Positions 1 to 8,290 of a DNA stretch of 20,706 bases are shown here, in pieces. A program made the translations under genes and the position numbers. Position 1 is the stretch's first letter, and every line of letters begins with the position of its first letter. The DNA comes from Chitinophaga pinensis (GTDB lineage: Bacteria > Bacteroidota > Bacteroidia > SXHM01), in assembly GCA_945889235.1 (NCBI GenBank), contig CAMDBK010000018.1, forward strand, positions 1-20,706, given 5' to 3'. The notes beneath the pieces were generated by a model. The model searched no databases, was not told the DNA's origin, and was given only the letters and a program-made list of their open reading frames with translations.

Positions 1-45
1 ATTGTAAATCGGAATAATGATAGTGAGTTTTTTTCTCATTTAAAA

Positions 46-708
46 TCAGTCAAGAATCATTTCAGGAATTTCTCCTTCCACAATTAATTTTCCTGCGGTT
101 GCATTTTGAATGTGTTCCACCGAAATGCCGGGAGCCCGCTCCAGCAGCTTAAATCCGCCTTCAGGCAATACATCCAACACACCCAGTTCCGTTACAATTT
201 TTTTCACGCAGCGCAAACCAGTAATTGGCAATGTGCATTTAGGTAAAAGTTTTGATTCACCTGCCTTGTTTACATGTTGCATAGCCACAATTATATTTTT
301 TGCAGAAGCTACCAAATCCATTGCACCACCCATACCTTTTACCATTTTTCCGGGAATTTTCCAGTTAGCAATATCACCGTTTTCACTCACTTCCATTGCA
401 CCTAAGATAGTCAGGTTTACTTTCTGTGCGCGTATCATTCCAAAACTTAAAGCCGAATCAAAAATGGCTGCGCCAGGCAAAAGTGTTACCGTTTGTTTTC
501 CGGCATTAATCAAATCGGCATCTTCATCACCTTCGAAAGGAAAAGGCCCCATGCCCAAAATTCCGTTTTCACTTTGCAACACCACATTCACTCCCTGAGG
601 AATGTAATTGGCGCACAGCGTGGGAATGCCAATGCCAAGATTTACATAATATCCGTCTTTGATTTCTTTCGCAATGCGTTTTGCGATTCCGTTTTTGTCT
701 AAGCTCAC
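46..708 (-). CDS. scoB: 3-oxoacid CoA-transferase subunit B
   Basis: Beta subunit of a two-subunit succinyl-CoA:3-oxoacid (acetoacetate) CoA-transferase, which moves CoA between succinyl-CoA and acetoacetate in the cytoplasm. The 220-residue length is normal for the family. A glycine-rich G25-I-G27-I-P29 loop is followed by the SENG motif, whose Glu47 should be the catalytic glutamate that forms the CoA thioester. MGGAMDLV and the C-terminal half also fit the family. The start is GTG at 708; an in-frame stop lies just upstream and no ATG is available nearby. The partner subunit, scoA, lies on the same strand at 2650-3360, but a plus-strand gene sits between them, so scoB probably needs its own promoter. 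The family is certain. The preferred substrate (acetoacetate or another short acyl group such as butyrate) is inferred from similarity only. Confidence 0.95.
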   Translation of the reverse strand: MSLDKNGIAKRIAKEIKDGYYVNLGIGIPTLCANYIPQGVNVVLQSENGILGMGPFPFEGDEDADLINAGKQTVTLLPGAAIFDSALSFGMIRAQKVNLTILGAMEVSENGDIANWKIPGKMVKGMGGAMDLVASAKNIIVAMQHVNKAGESKLLPKCTLPITGLRCVKKIVTELGVLDVLPEGGFKLLERAPGISVEHIQNATAGKLIVEGEIPEMILD

Positions 709-731
709 TTTTTAAACCGTTTTATTTGTTG

Positions 732-739
732 CAAATATA
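732..739 (-). promoter_or_regulatory. possible -7 box for scoB
   Basis: On the minus strand this reads TATATTTG, an exact match to the Bacteroidota -7 consensus TAnnTTTG, about 23 nt upstream of the scoB start codon. No TTTG -33 element is visible about 20 nt further upstream, so this is only half a promoter. It is listed because scoB is cut off from scoA and would need independent transcription. Confidence 0.35.
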
Positions 740-820
740 AAATCTCATTCCGAGTTTGCGGCATCTTATCAAATTATACCCAAATCTTTCCGTTCTTTAC
801 CCTGTTTCAGAAAATAATTC

Positions 821-2653
821 TTGGAAAATATTAATTCTATAAACAACAGAAAAGAGAAAGTACTTGCTTTCATTTTGTTTGTCTTTCTATGGGTTTATCT
901 GTGGCTTCGGGCAGCTCTTGTTCCTTTCAGCCATGATGAAATAGCAACTTTTTTTCAATACATCCATTCTGAGCGTTTTATTCCTTTTGTAAATGCAGAG
1001 TGGTATGCCAACAATCATTTACTTAATACGATGCTGGCATTATTTTTTTACAAATTATTCGGGGCAAGTGAGTTGGTTCTGCGTCTTCCCAATCTTTTAT
1101 TTTTTCCTGTTTTTTTCTTTTTCTGTTGGAAATTATCGCAGGAAATTAAAAATGAAATCTGGCGTTGGTTGTTTGTTATCGTTCTTTGCTTTGCCCATTA
1201 CTTCCTTGAATTCTTTGCGTTGTGTCGCGGTTACGGAATTGCAATGGCTTTGCTTTTAGCTTCGGTTTATTACCTGATGCAGGCGGTAAAAACCAATAAT
1301 ACTAAACAGTATTTGCTTTGCCTATTATTTGTTGTAATGGGAAGTACAGCAAATCTCACGTTGATTAATTCCACTGCTATTATTGTTTTTCTGTTAGCTG
1401 CAAACACGGTTTATCAATTCAAACAAACATCTTTAAAAAAATCATTACTGAATTTTGTTTCCATATTTTTTGCCGGTATTGTTCCATTGGCTTTGCTTGC
1501 AGTTTTTGCACTGGAATTTCAAAAGCGCGGATTGTTGATTGTAGGAACACATGAAGGTTTTTGGAAAGTAACCATGCTTTCAATCACAAAAGTTTTCACC
1601 GGTTCTGACTCCCCTTTTATCGCCTATTATGTTGCTCTTTTGTTTGTGATTTCATGTTTATTTTTTAGTGTTCTGTTCCTGAAACAAAAGACACTTCAAT
1701 TTTTCTTTAACGCTCGTTTTGTGTTTTTCTATTTGCTGGTTGGCAATCTTTTCATCACACTATTACTTGGCAATTTCTTTAATATAAATTATCCCGAAGA
1801 CCGTGCTGCCATGTATTTATTTCCATTGATGGTTGGAAGTTTTTGTTTTCTTGCAGATGATATTGCAAACAGAATTCAATCAAAATTTATTATCCCGGTT
1901 GCTGCGCCTGTGCTTTTGCTTTCGGTTCATTTTTTCTTCCACATGAATCTGACCTATCCATCGTTTTGGAAAGAGTTACATATTCCTTACCGCTTCTATG
2001 ATAAAGTTCAGCAATATGCTGTCCCGGGAGAATCACCGCCAACAATTTCGGGTTATAAAATGCGCAGACTTACCTGGGCATTTATGAATTATAAAAGAGG
2101 AAATGAACTGAATTTAGTTTACTCAACAGACTATCCGAATGTGAATACAGACTTTCAGCTGGCATTGTTCAAAGACCGCGCTGATTGGCTGCAAGAGTAC
2201 GATTCGTTGGATTATGACCCGTATTCAGAAATCTGGTTGTTGAAAAAGAAAGAACCTGTTAAAATGAATTTTATTTTTCAAAGTCCGGTGGTTATTAATT
2301 CAGAAAGAACAAGTAATGAATACTGGAATTTTTACGATGGTTCAGTTGATTCGCTTGCAGGAAAAACACTTTTGCTAACCCTTGATATGTCATTCACAAG
2401 CTTTACAAACCCTTATGTTGGAAGGGTTGTAGCATCAGTTGAAAAAAAGAACAACGAATCAGTGCGTTATGAATTTGTACAATTAAATTATTTCAGGAGT
2501 GAGTGGAAAGGTGAGCCGCATAATTTTTACCAGAATATTATTATCCATGAACTTCCTCCTGAAGCACACAGAATAGTGGTTTATTTCTGGAATATTTTCG
2601 GAATGGAATATTCAATAAAAGATGCTACCTGCAAAGTGGAAGTGATGAACTAA
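821..2653 (+). CDS. GT-C-type membrane glycosyltransferase (PMT/ArnT-like), multi-pass
   Basis: A 610-residue multi-pass inner-membrane protein. The first two thirds (about residues 13-375) are a series of hydrophobic helices. After the first helix there is an H38-D39-E40 motif in the first outer loop, then NNHLL (64-68) and FGASELVLRLPN (80-91). A later PEDR segment (325-328) comes just before another helix. This is the pattern of GT-C transferases of the PMT/ArnT type, which use polyprenyl-phosphate sugars at the outer face of the membrane; the loop Asp/Glu is the expected metal or catalytic site. Residues about 380-610 look soluble and, towards the end, beta-rich, and I do not recognise them. 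The start is TTG at 821: a TAA lies two codons upstream and the first internal Met is residue 71. The last 4 bp overlap the end of scoA tail to tail. Donor and acceptor are unknown. The fold is fairly certain. Confidence 0.7.
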   Translation: MENINSINNRKEKVLAFILFVFLWVYLWLRAALVPFSHDEIATFFQYIHSERFIPFVNAEWYANNHLLNTMLALFFYKLFGASELVLRLPNLLFFPVFFFFCWKLSQEIKNEIWRWLFVIVLCFAHYFLEFFALCRGYGIAMALLLASVYYLMQAVKTNNTKQYLLCLLFVVMGSTANLTLINSTAIIVFLLAANTVYQFKQTSLKKSLLNFVSIFFAGIVPLALLAVFALEFQKRGLLIVGTHEGFWKVTMLSITKVFTGSDSPFIAYYVALLFVISCLFFSVLFLKQKTLQFFFNARFVFFYLLVGNLFITLLLGNFFNINYPEDRAAMYLFPLMVGSFCFLADDIANRIQSKFIIPVAAPVLLLSVHFFFHMNLTYPSFWKELHIPYRFYDKVQQYAVPGESPPTISGYKMRRLTWAFMNYKRGNELNLVYSTDYPNVNTDFQLALFKDRADWLQEYDSLDYDPYSEIWLLKKKEPVKMNFIFQSPVVINSERTSNEYWNFYDGSVDSLAGKTLLLTLDMSFTSFTNPYVGRVVASVEKKNNESVRYEFVQLNYFRSEWKGEPHNFYQNIIIHELPPEAHRIVVYFWNIFGMEYSIKDATCKVEVMN

Positions 2654-3360
2654 CTTCTTTTCCTTACTGTCCTTTGCTCTATTCTCTTCTCGTATTTCTC
2701 ACCCTGAAAAATTCGGGTAACGTAAATTCCGGGCAGATGAATTTCCTGAGGATTCAGTTCTCCGGGCTGCACCAATTCTTCTACTTCGGCAATGGTTATT
2801 TTTCCTGCCATGGCAACAAGGGGAGAGAAATTTCGTGCTGTCATTCTGAAAACTAAATTTCCCATGGTATCACCTTTCCAGGCTTTTACAATGGCAAAAT
2901 CAGGTTCAAAAGCATACTCCATCAGGTAATCTTTTTCTTCACCGTTGAATTTAAATCTGCGTACTTCTTTTCCTTCTGCTACTTCAGTCCCAACTCCTGC
3001 AGGTGTAAATATTGCAGGCATTCCGTAACCACCGGCCATCAGTCGTGTAGCCAATGTTCCCTGGGGAATTAAATCCACTTCCAATTCACCACTTAACATC
3101 TGTCGTTCAAACTCAGCATTCTCACCCACATAAGACGAAATCATTTTCTTGATTAATTTTTTTTGCAGCAACAATCCCAATCCGAAATCATCAACACCGG
3201 CATTGTTTGAAATGCAGGTGAGATTTTTCTTTCCTTTTTTTACCAATGCGGCAATGCTGTTTTCTGGTATTCCGCACAAACCGAAACCGCCCAGTGCAAG
3301 CGTCATTCCGTCTTCAAGTCCTGCCAGTGCTTCGTCAGCATTTTTTACTGTCTTGTTCAT
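2650..3360 (-). CDS. scoA: 3-oxoacid CoA-transferase subunit A
   Basis: Alpha subunit of the same CoA-transferase as scoB. The 236-residue length is typical. The N-terminal GGFGLCGIP motif (24-32) is the family's CoA/substrate-binding loop. SNNAG, the LIPQGTLATRLMAGGYGMPAIFTPAGVGT stretch (given here as two joined family blocks) and the EYAFEPDFAIVKAWKGDTMGNL region are all intact. The ATG at 3360 lies 6 bp after the stop of the upstream PBP1A gene, so the two are probably co-transcribed, an unusual pairing of peptidoglycan synthesis with acyl-CoA metabolism. In most genomes scoB follows directly. Here the convergent glycosyltransferase gene follows, sharing 4 bp with the scoA terminus, and scoB resumes about 1.9 kb further on. 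The C-terminus is basic (EQRTVRKRS) and is partly encoded in the overlap zone. Confidence 0.95.
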   Translation of the reverse strand: MNKTVKNADEALAGLEDGMTLALGGFGLCGIPENSIAALVKKGKKNLTCISNNAGVDDFGLGLLLQKKLIKKMISSYVGENAEFERQMLSGELEVDLIPQGTLATRLMAGGYGMPAIFTPAGVGTEVAEGKEVRRFKFNGEEKDYLMEYAFEPDFAIVKAWKGDTMGNLVFRMTARNFSPLVAMAGKITIAEVEELVQPGELNPQEIHLPGIYVTRIFQGEKYEKRIEQRTVRKRS

Positions 3361-3366
3361 TGTATC

Positions 3367-5610
3367 TTAATCGTATTGATTGTCTTTGATTTTATTCTGC
3401 AGTTTTTCTTTACCATATCTCACGCAATCCAATTCCACTTTTACAGGTGTGGAAGGTCGTTCAAATGGACCCTGTGAAATTCCAAGCGTTGGATCTGCAT
3501 AAACCTTTTTCATATACAATGCCCAAATAGGTAATGCCATAGAAGCACCCTGCCCCAAAGCCATTCCGCGGAAGTGAGCGCTGCGATCTTCACAACCTAC
3601 CCATGCACCGGAAACCAGATTAGGAGTTAATCCCATAAACCAGCCATCACTGTTGTTTTGTGTAGTTCCGGTTTTACCGGCAATAGGGTTCATCATCTTA
3701 TAGCGGTAGCGCAAACGAACACCCGAACCGCCCTGCACAACGCCTTCCAATAAATTCAATGTTACAAAAGCAGTTTCTTCGCTCATGGCTTCGTTTGTTA
3801 TAGGAACAAATTCCTGCAACACGTTTCCATTTTTATCTTCAATACGGGTGATATAAACCGGTTTGGTGTAAACTCCTTTATTGGCAAATGTTGAATTAGC
3901 ACCCACCATTTCATACACCGAAATATCAGGCGTACCAAGGCAGATAGAAGGAACCGGGTCAATGGGTGAAGTAACACCCATTTTGCGAACCAGATTAATT
4001 ACTGCTTCGGGTCCGTATTGTTTCATTACCCAAGCGGTAACGTAGTTAATGGATTGTGCCAAGGCAAATTTGAGTGAAACCTCTTCACCTTCGTGTTTGT
4101 GGTCAGAGTTTTTTGGTGTCCAGTTTTTCAGCAAACCGAATGTTCCTTTTTCAAAAGTATAAGGTCTGTTGAGCACTTTATAACAAGGTGAATATCCTTC
4201 CTGAATGGCCAGTGCATACACAAATGGTTTGAAAGTAGAACCCACCTGACGCTTGCCGTAATAAACCTGATCGTATTTAAAATGTTTGTAGTTAATTCCG
4301 CCAACCCAAGCCTTTACATAACCGGTTTGCGGATCCATGGACATAAAACCGGTGTTGAGAAAATGTTTGTAGTAGCGGATTGAATCCATTGGAGTAAGTA
4401 CAGTATCAATTTCTCCCTTGTAGGAGAAGATTGACATCTCGGTTGGTGTATGAAATGATTTTTCAATGGAATCCATTGATGCTTTTTGCAGTTTCATTTT
4501 GCGGTAACGCTCTGTGCGTTTCATCGCCTGCTTCAGCACTTTCGGAATTTCTTCATCCGTAAGTTGATAAAAAGGCGCTTTACTTCTGCCTTTGTGTTCC
4601 TTGAAAAATGATTCCTGCAGCACTGATAAATGCTCGCGCACCGCTTCTTCTGCATAAATCTGCATCTTGGAATTGATGGTTGTGTAAATCTTCAATCCAT
4701 CGCGGTACAAATCGTAATTGGTGCCGTCAGGCTTTTTATTTGCCTTGCACCATTTGATTAATTCACCCCGCAAGAACTCACGGAAATACGTGGCGCTTCC
4801 TTCATTGTGGTCAACACTTTTGTAGGTGAGTTTCAGCGGAATTTGTTTCAGAGAATCATATTTTTCTTTTTCAAGATAACCGTAATTAACCATTTGCATC
4901 ATCACCACATTACGCCTGTGTTCGGTAGTATCCGGTCTTCTCCGTGGATTGAACAAGGCAGGATTTTTTGCCATACCAACAAGGCATGCAGCCTCTTCAA
5001 TTTTTAATGAATCGGGTGAAGTGTTGAAATAAACACTGGCTGCATTTTGAATTCCCACAGCATTGTGAAGAAAGTCAAACTCATTCAAATACATTGTTAA
5101 AATTTCCTGTTTGGTATAGCGCCTTTCTAAATTCACGGCAATAATCCATTCCGAAAGTTTTTCAATCACTATACCTCCGCTCATTCCTTTTCGGGTATTG
5201 AAAAGTTGTTTTGCTAATTGCTGTGTAATCGTGCTTCCCCCACCGCTGCTGGTGTTTCCGGTAACAACACCTTTAATTACGCGCATGAGAGCACGGAAAT
5301 CAATTCCTGAATGCTCGTAGAAACGGGCATCTTCAGTTGCCACCAATGCATTGACCAAAGCCGGTGAAAGATTTTCGTAACGTGCCTGAGTTCTGTTCAC
5401 GGCATAATAGCTTCCCAATACTTTCTGGTCGGCAGAAATTACCTGTGATGCCAGCATACTTTTAGGATTTTCTAATTCCTCGAAACTTGGCAAATCACCA
5501 AACAACCCGACTGAAATAAGCAGAATGAGCAAACCAATCAGCAGAAATGGTGATGCAAACAGGAGCCAGAAAAGGCGAACGTATTTTTTGTTATCGGTGG
5601 TTTTTGCCAT
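3367..5610 (-). CDS. Class A penicillin-binding protein 1A (bifunctional transglycosylase/transpeptidase)
   Basis: Bifunctional peptidoglycan synthase anchored in the inner membrane, 747 residues. A short cytoplasmic N-terminus and one membrane helix (about 11-37) precede a GT51 glycosyltransferase domain (about 60-240). That domain has the catalytic Glu93 in the ATEDARFYEHSG motif, followed by GGSTITQQLAKQLF. The penicillin-binding transpeptidase domain (about 410-700) has all three motifs: S458-T-F-K461 with the nucleophilic serine, S520-I-N522, and K646-T-G648. The protein therefore looks fully active, polymerising lipid II and cross-linking the product. The start is ATG at 5610. The stop lies 6 bp from scoA, suggesting a joint transcript. 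The family is mrcA/ponA (PBP1A); I give no symbol because Bacteroidota often have several paralogues. Confidence 0.95.
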   Translation of the reverse strand: MAKTTDNKKYVRLFWLLFASPFLLIGLLILLISVGLFGDLPSFEELENPKSMLASQVISADQKVLGSYYAVNRTQARYENLSPALVNALVATEDARFYEHSGIDFRALMRVIKGVVTGNTSSGGGSTITQQLAKQLFNTRKGMSGGIVIEKLSEWIIAVNLERRYTKQEILTMYLNEFDFLHNAVGIQNAASVYFNTSPDSLKIEEAACLVGMAKNPALFNPRRRPDTTEHRRNVVMMQMVNYGYLEKEKYDSLKQIPLKLTYKSVDHNEGSATYFREFLRGELIKWCKANKKPDGTNYDLYRDGLKIYTTINSKMQIYAEEAVREHLSVLQESFFKEHKGRSKAPFYQLTDEEIPKVLKQAMKRTERYRKMKLQKASMDSIEKSFHTPTEMSIFSYKGEIDTVLTPMDSIRYYKHFLNTGFMSMDPQTGYVKAWVGGINYKHFKYDQVYYGKRQVGSTFKPFVYALAIQEGYSPCYKVLNRPYTFEKGTFGLLKNWTPKNSDHKHEGEEVSLKFALAQSINYVTAWVMKQYGPEAVINLVRKMGVTSPIDPVPSICLGTPDISVYEMVGANSTFANKGVYTKPVYITRIEDKNGNVLQEFVPITNEAMSEETAFVTLNLLEGVVQGGSGVRLRYRYKMMNPIAGKTGTTQNNSDGWFMGLTPNLVSGAWVGCEDRSAHFRGMALGQGASMALPIWALYMKKVYADPTLGISQGPFERPSTPVKVELDCVRYGKEKLQNKIKDNQYD

Positions 5611-5694
5611 GGTGTTTGAGGGCGTAAAAGTAATACAAATCTCACGAAGGGATTTGAGTATTAAACGAAAAAGCCGACAGAAAATTGTTGGTAA

Positions 5695-8226
5695 CTACAT
5701 CCTCATAAACACCACCTTCCCCGTTGCGCGGTTCTCGTTGGTTTGTAAGCGGATAAAATAAACTCCTTGCGCCAGTCCCAACCCTGCAAGATTAATGCTG
5801 AGCCTGTTTGTTCCCGGTTGAGGAATTGCCTTCTCTGATTTTGCAATGTCATACAACAATTGTCCGTTTACATCATACAATTGCAGCGTTAAGTTTTCGG
5901 CTTTGGTTAATGTATATTCAATATTTACCACATCACCTGTTTGCGTAGGATATACGTTGAAGTTAAATGGATTTTGGTTTTCATTTATGCCGATTGTATT
6001 ATCTGTAAACACAGCAGTAATAGTATCACTGATTATAAAATCAGAAGTAACGTGCAGGTTAAGAACATTGGTGTTCAACACATTTCCGTTTGCGCTTTCC
6101 CAGTGACTAAAAGTAAAATTCCCATTTGCAGTTGCGGTAAGGTTGGTGTTTATGTTTCCGAAATAATTGCCTGTCCATGGGAACTGTGTTAGGTTTAATG
6201 AATTGAGTAGAATGCTTCCTGCCTCGACAGGTTCTGTTTTTAGAGTAATGGCATACGGACCTGTTAAACTGTAACAATCGTTCCAGCTCGGTGTTATTGC
6301 GGTGCAGCGGTCAATTATATAATTGCGGAGTTGCTGAACATTTTGTGTCCACTCACTGTAAGTTCCGTTCCAGCGGGTGGCGTGGCGCGCCATTTCGGGG
6401 TCAATTACAGCAGTAGTGCTGTCTAATTTCGGAAGCATGTAATCACAACTGAAAACGGTGTTCCATAAATCCAGTTGGCGTGAGATATAATATTCATTGA
6501 ACGCTGCATTTTCGCGCAGTTTCATTAACACACCAATATGGTCTTCGGGGTCAGAATCTCCGTCTAATCCTTCGGGGTCGCAGACATTGGCGTTGGGTGA
6601 AATATCTGGAATGCCGGTGTAATTGATGTAATGCCCGAATGTGGCATCGTTGTCCCAAAGTGAGTAGCCCCACTTAAGATGTGTTCCGTTGGGATCGGTG
6701 CCGCGCCACCATGCAGTGTTCCAGTTCAGCCAGTCGGAGCAAACGGTAAACATATTTACCAAAACATAATCAGTAAGACTGTTTACATCGTAGCGGTCTG
6801 CCACATACTGGTAATTGCCCTGCACACTCATATCATTTGCCATGATGTAATTATACAATGTGTACCAATCATCAAGCGCGGCCTGTCCGCCATATTCTGC
6901 CCAGGTGTTGCCCCAGGTTTCTATGAAATAAAGGTTAAACTTATCCTGATTGTAATAATATTTTGTGTTGTCGTGATCATCCGGATTGTCGCGTAAATCA
7001 TAAACTCCCCAATACGCTCCGTTCAGATAAATCACGCATTTTGAACCTCTTCGCACATCAAGATTTAAACCACCCTGCAAACTGAGATTGTGAATGAATG
7101 CATCGCGTAAATGCGCGCTGCCATCGTTGGAAGGATTGTGATCCGCAGGATAATTATCATCACCTGCTGCACGTAAAATTACACGCTGAAAATTATTTCT
7201 GTCGGTTGTGTTGAACAAAGGTGTTTCTACCGAATGGTTGTAGCCCATTTCATCACGCGAAACAAAATCAAGACTGCGCTGACTGTTTGCCCATGAATCC
7301 TGTCCGTGACTGTTAAACTCACCATAGCTTTTAGCAGTGCGTACACCTGCAGTATCAAAATATTCAAAGCTGCCCATAGGTCTAAGTGAGTTATCACCAT
7401 TGGCAAGTGTGGTAAGCTGAGTTCCTGTAACTGAAACAACAGGCACCGTATGAACTTCGTTAATGAAATACGTTTCGAAACGAATAAAGCTGCTGAGAAT
7501 ACTTGAATTTGTAGAATATGTTTTTGCTTTTATCACTGTTGTAGCTGAAACAGTAATTGGTCCGGTGTAAAGCGTAGATGATTGAAGTGGTTCATTTCCG
7601 TTAATAGTGTAACGGATGGAAGAACTGGGTTCTGTAGTGGTAAGCGTAACGGTTTGCGTGGAAGTATAAAACCCTGCTGCAACTGAAGCCACCGGCTTTG
7701 CTGCATACGCACTATATGCCGTGGATGTATTGTTTGATGCAGCCGGTGTGGGCGTTGAAAAAATACTCCATGTGCCTGCACCGTTGGTGGTGCGCCCATA
7801 CGAATGATTAAGTTTGGTTGTAAACGTAATTTTATAATCAATGATAACGCCCGAAGAATTTGAGAAAACAACAAACTCTCCATTGTTCTTAGTTTGTTTG
7901 AGTGTGAAATTGGTGTGATAAATTCCACCCGTTGAAACATTTCTTCCCGATGCCCACACACGCAGATAACCATTGGCAGCAATGGATGCACCCGATGGAA
8001 ATTGCCATTTGGTGTTGTTGAGTGAATCATCGCTGAGGTAATAACCTGTAAGGTTTATCGCGCTACCGGTTGTGTTATAAAGTTCAATCCAGTCGTTGTA
8101 ATCGCTGTGGTCATCTACAAACTGACTAAGATTAGAGCAGGAGAATTCGTTAATCAGAACCTGTGCTTTGACAATTGATAATTGACAATTGATAATTAAA
8201 AATCCGGATAGTAAAAGTTTCTTCAT
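5695..8226 (-). CDS. Secreted CotH-family protein with lamin-tail, chitobiase-like and T9SS sorting domains
   Basis: An 843-residue exported modular protein. Residue numbers count from ATG at 8226. Residues 1-22 form a signal peptide cut after KA. Residues about 23-140 form a lamin-tail domain (LINEF near its start, then DYNDWIELYN and LTGYYLSDD). Residues about 178-240 form a chitobiase/hexosaminidase C-terminal-like beta module (IRYTINGNEP). Residues about 250-630 form the CotH domain, with LRDAFIHNLS, YLNGAYWGVYDLRDN and LWDNDATFG (523-531); the aspartates here are the likely metal ligands of the kinase-like fold. Residues about 755-843 form a type A T9SS tail ending KVVFMRM. Export by T9SS and surface attachment or release are therefore expected. 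Some CotH proteins phosphorylate partner proteins; the target here is unknown. A TTG start at 8244 is also open but falls inside the -7 promoter box, so ATG is preferred. A good promoter lies upstream. Confidence 0.88.
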   Translation of the reverse strand: MKKLLLSGFLIINCQLSIVKAQVLINEFSCSNLSQFVDDHSDYNDWIELYNTTGSAINLTGYYLSDDSLNNTKWQFPSGASIAANGYLRVWASGRNVSTGGIYHTNFTLKQTKNNGEFVVFSNSSGVIIDYKITFTTKLNHSYGRTTNGAGTWSIFSTPTPAASNNTSTAYSAYAAKPVASVAAGFYTSTQTVTLTTTEPSSSIRYTINGNEPLQSSTLYTGPITVSATTVIKAKTYSTNSSILSSFIRFETYFINEVHTVPVVSVTGTQLTTLANGDNSLRPMGSFEYFDTAGVRTAKSYGEFNSHGQDSWANSQRSLDFVSRDEMGYNHSVETPLFNTTDRNNFQRVILRAAGDDNYPADHNPSNDGSAHLRDAFIHNLSLQGGLNLDVRRGSKCVIYLNGAYWGVYDLRDNPDDHDNTKYYYNQDKFNLYFIETWGNTWAEYGGQAALDDWYTLYNYIMANDMSVQGNYQYVADRYDVNSLTDYVLVNMFTVCSDWLNWNTAWWRGTDPNGTHLKWGYSLWDNDATFGHYINYTGIPDISPNANVCDPEGLDGDSDPEDHIGVLMKLRENAAFNEYYISRQLDLWNTVFSCDYMLPKLDSTTAVIDPEMARHATRWNGTYSEWTQNVQQLRNYIIDRCTAITPSWNDCYSLTGPYAITLKTEPVEAGSILLNSLNLTQFPWTGNYFGNINTNLTATANGNFTFSHWESANGNVLNTNVLNLHVTSDFIISDTITAVFTDNTIGINENQNPFNFNVYPTQTGDVVNIEYTLTKAENLTLQLYDVNGQLLYDIAKSEKAIPQPGTNRLSINLAGLGLAQGVYFIRLQTNENRATGKVVFMRM
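8168..8195. repeat. Tandem 14-mer repeat inside signal-peptide code
   Basis: Two exact head-to-tail copies of TTGACAATTGATAA (8168-8181 and 8182-8195) lie within the signal-peptide region of the CotH gene. Because 14 is not a multiple of three, the copies are read in different frames, giving INCQLSIVK on the minus strand. From memory, similar NCQLSI-like strings occur near the start of many annotated Bacteroidota proteins, which suggests a dispersed repeat; I cannot check this here. Confidence 0.85.
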
Positions 8227-8241
8227 GGAATTTATTTTAAG

Positions 8242-8273
8242 CAAAGATATTATTTCCTCACACAGCCCTCAAA
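8242..8273 (-). promoter_or_regulatory. Bacteroidota-type promoter of the CotH gene
   Basis: On the minus strand, TTTG (8273-8270) is followed after exactly 20 nt by TATCTTTG (8249-8242). This matches the phylum's -33 TTTG and -7 TAnnTTTG consensus at normal spacing. The -7 box ends 15 nt before the ATG at 8226, leaving a very short leader. It also rules against the upstream TTG start, which overlaps the box. Confidence 0.7.
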
Positions 8274-8290
8274 TTCATTAAAATTGCAGA

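Noticed and set aside
1..45. Short GTGAG/CTCAT stem after the scoB stop
   Set aside because: The stem is only about five pairs with a T-rich loop and no following T tract in the scoB direction, so it is not a convincing terminator.
110..598. 162-codon open frame antisense to scoB
   Set aside because: scoB is unambiguous, and the opposite frame is open only through composition.
5611..5694. Possible terminator or promoter between the CotH and PBP1A genes
   Set aside because: Only a weak mismatched stem (CCGACA/TGTTGG) and partial -7 matches without a -33 partner are present.
7533..8030. 165-codon open frame on the minus strand inside the CotH gene
   Set aside because: It is an alternative-frame shadow of the modular secreted protein, with low-complexity composition and no recognisable domain.
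8227..8244. Longer CotH open frame starting with TTG at 8244
   Set aside because: The TTG is part of the TATCTTTG -7 box, and the ATG at 8226 begins a textbook signal peptide.
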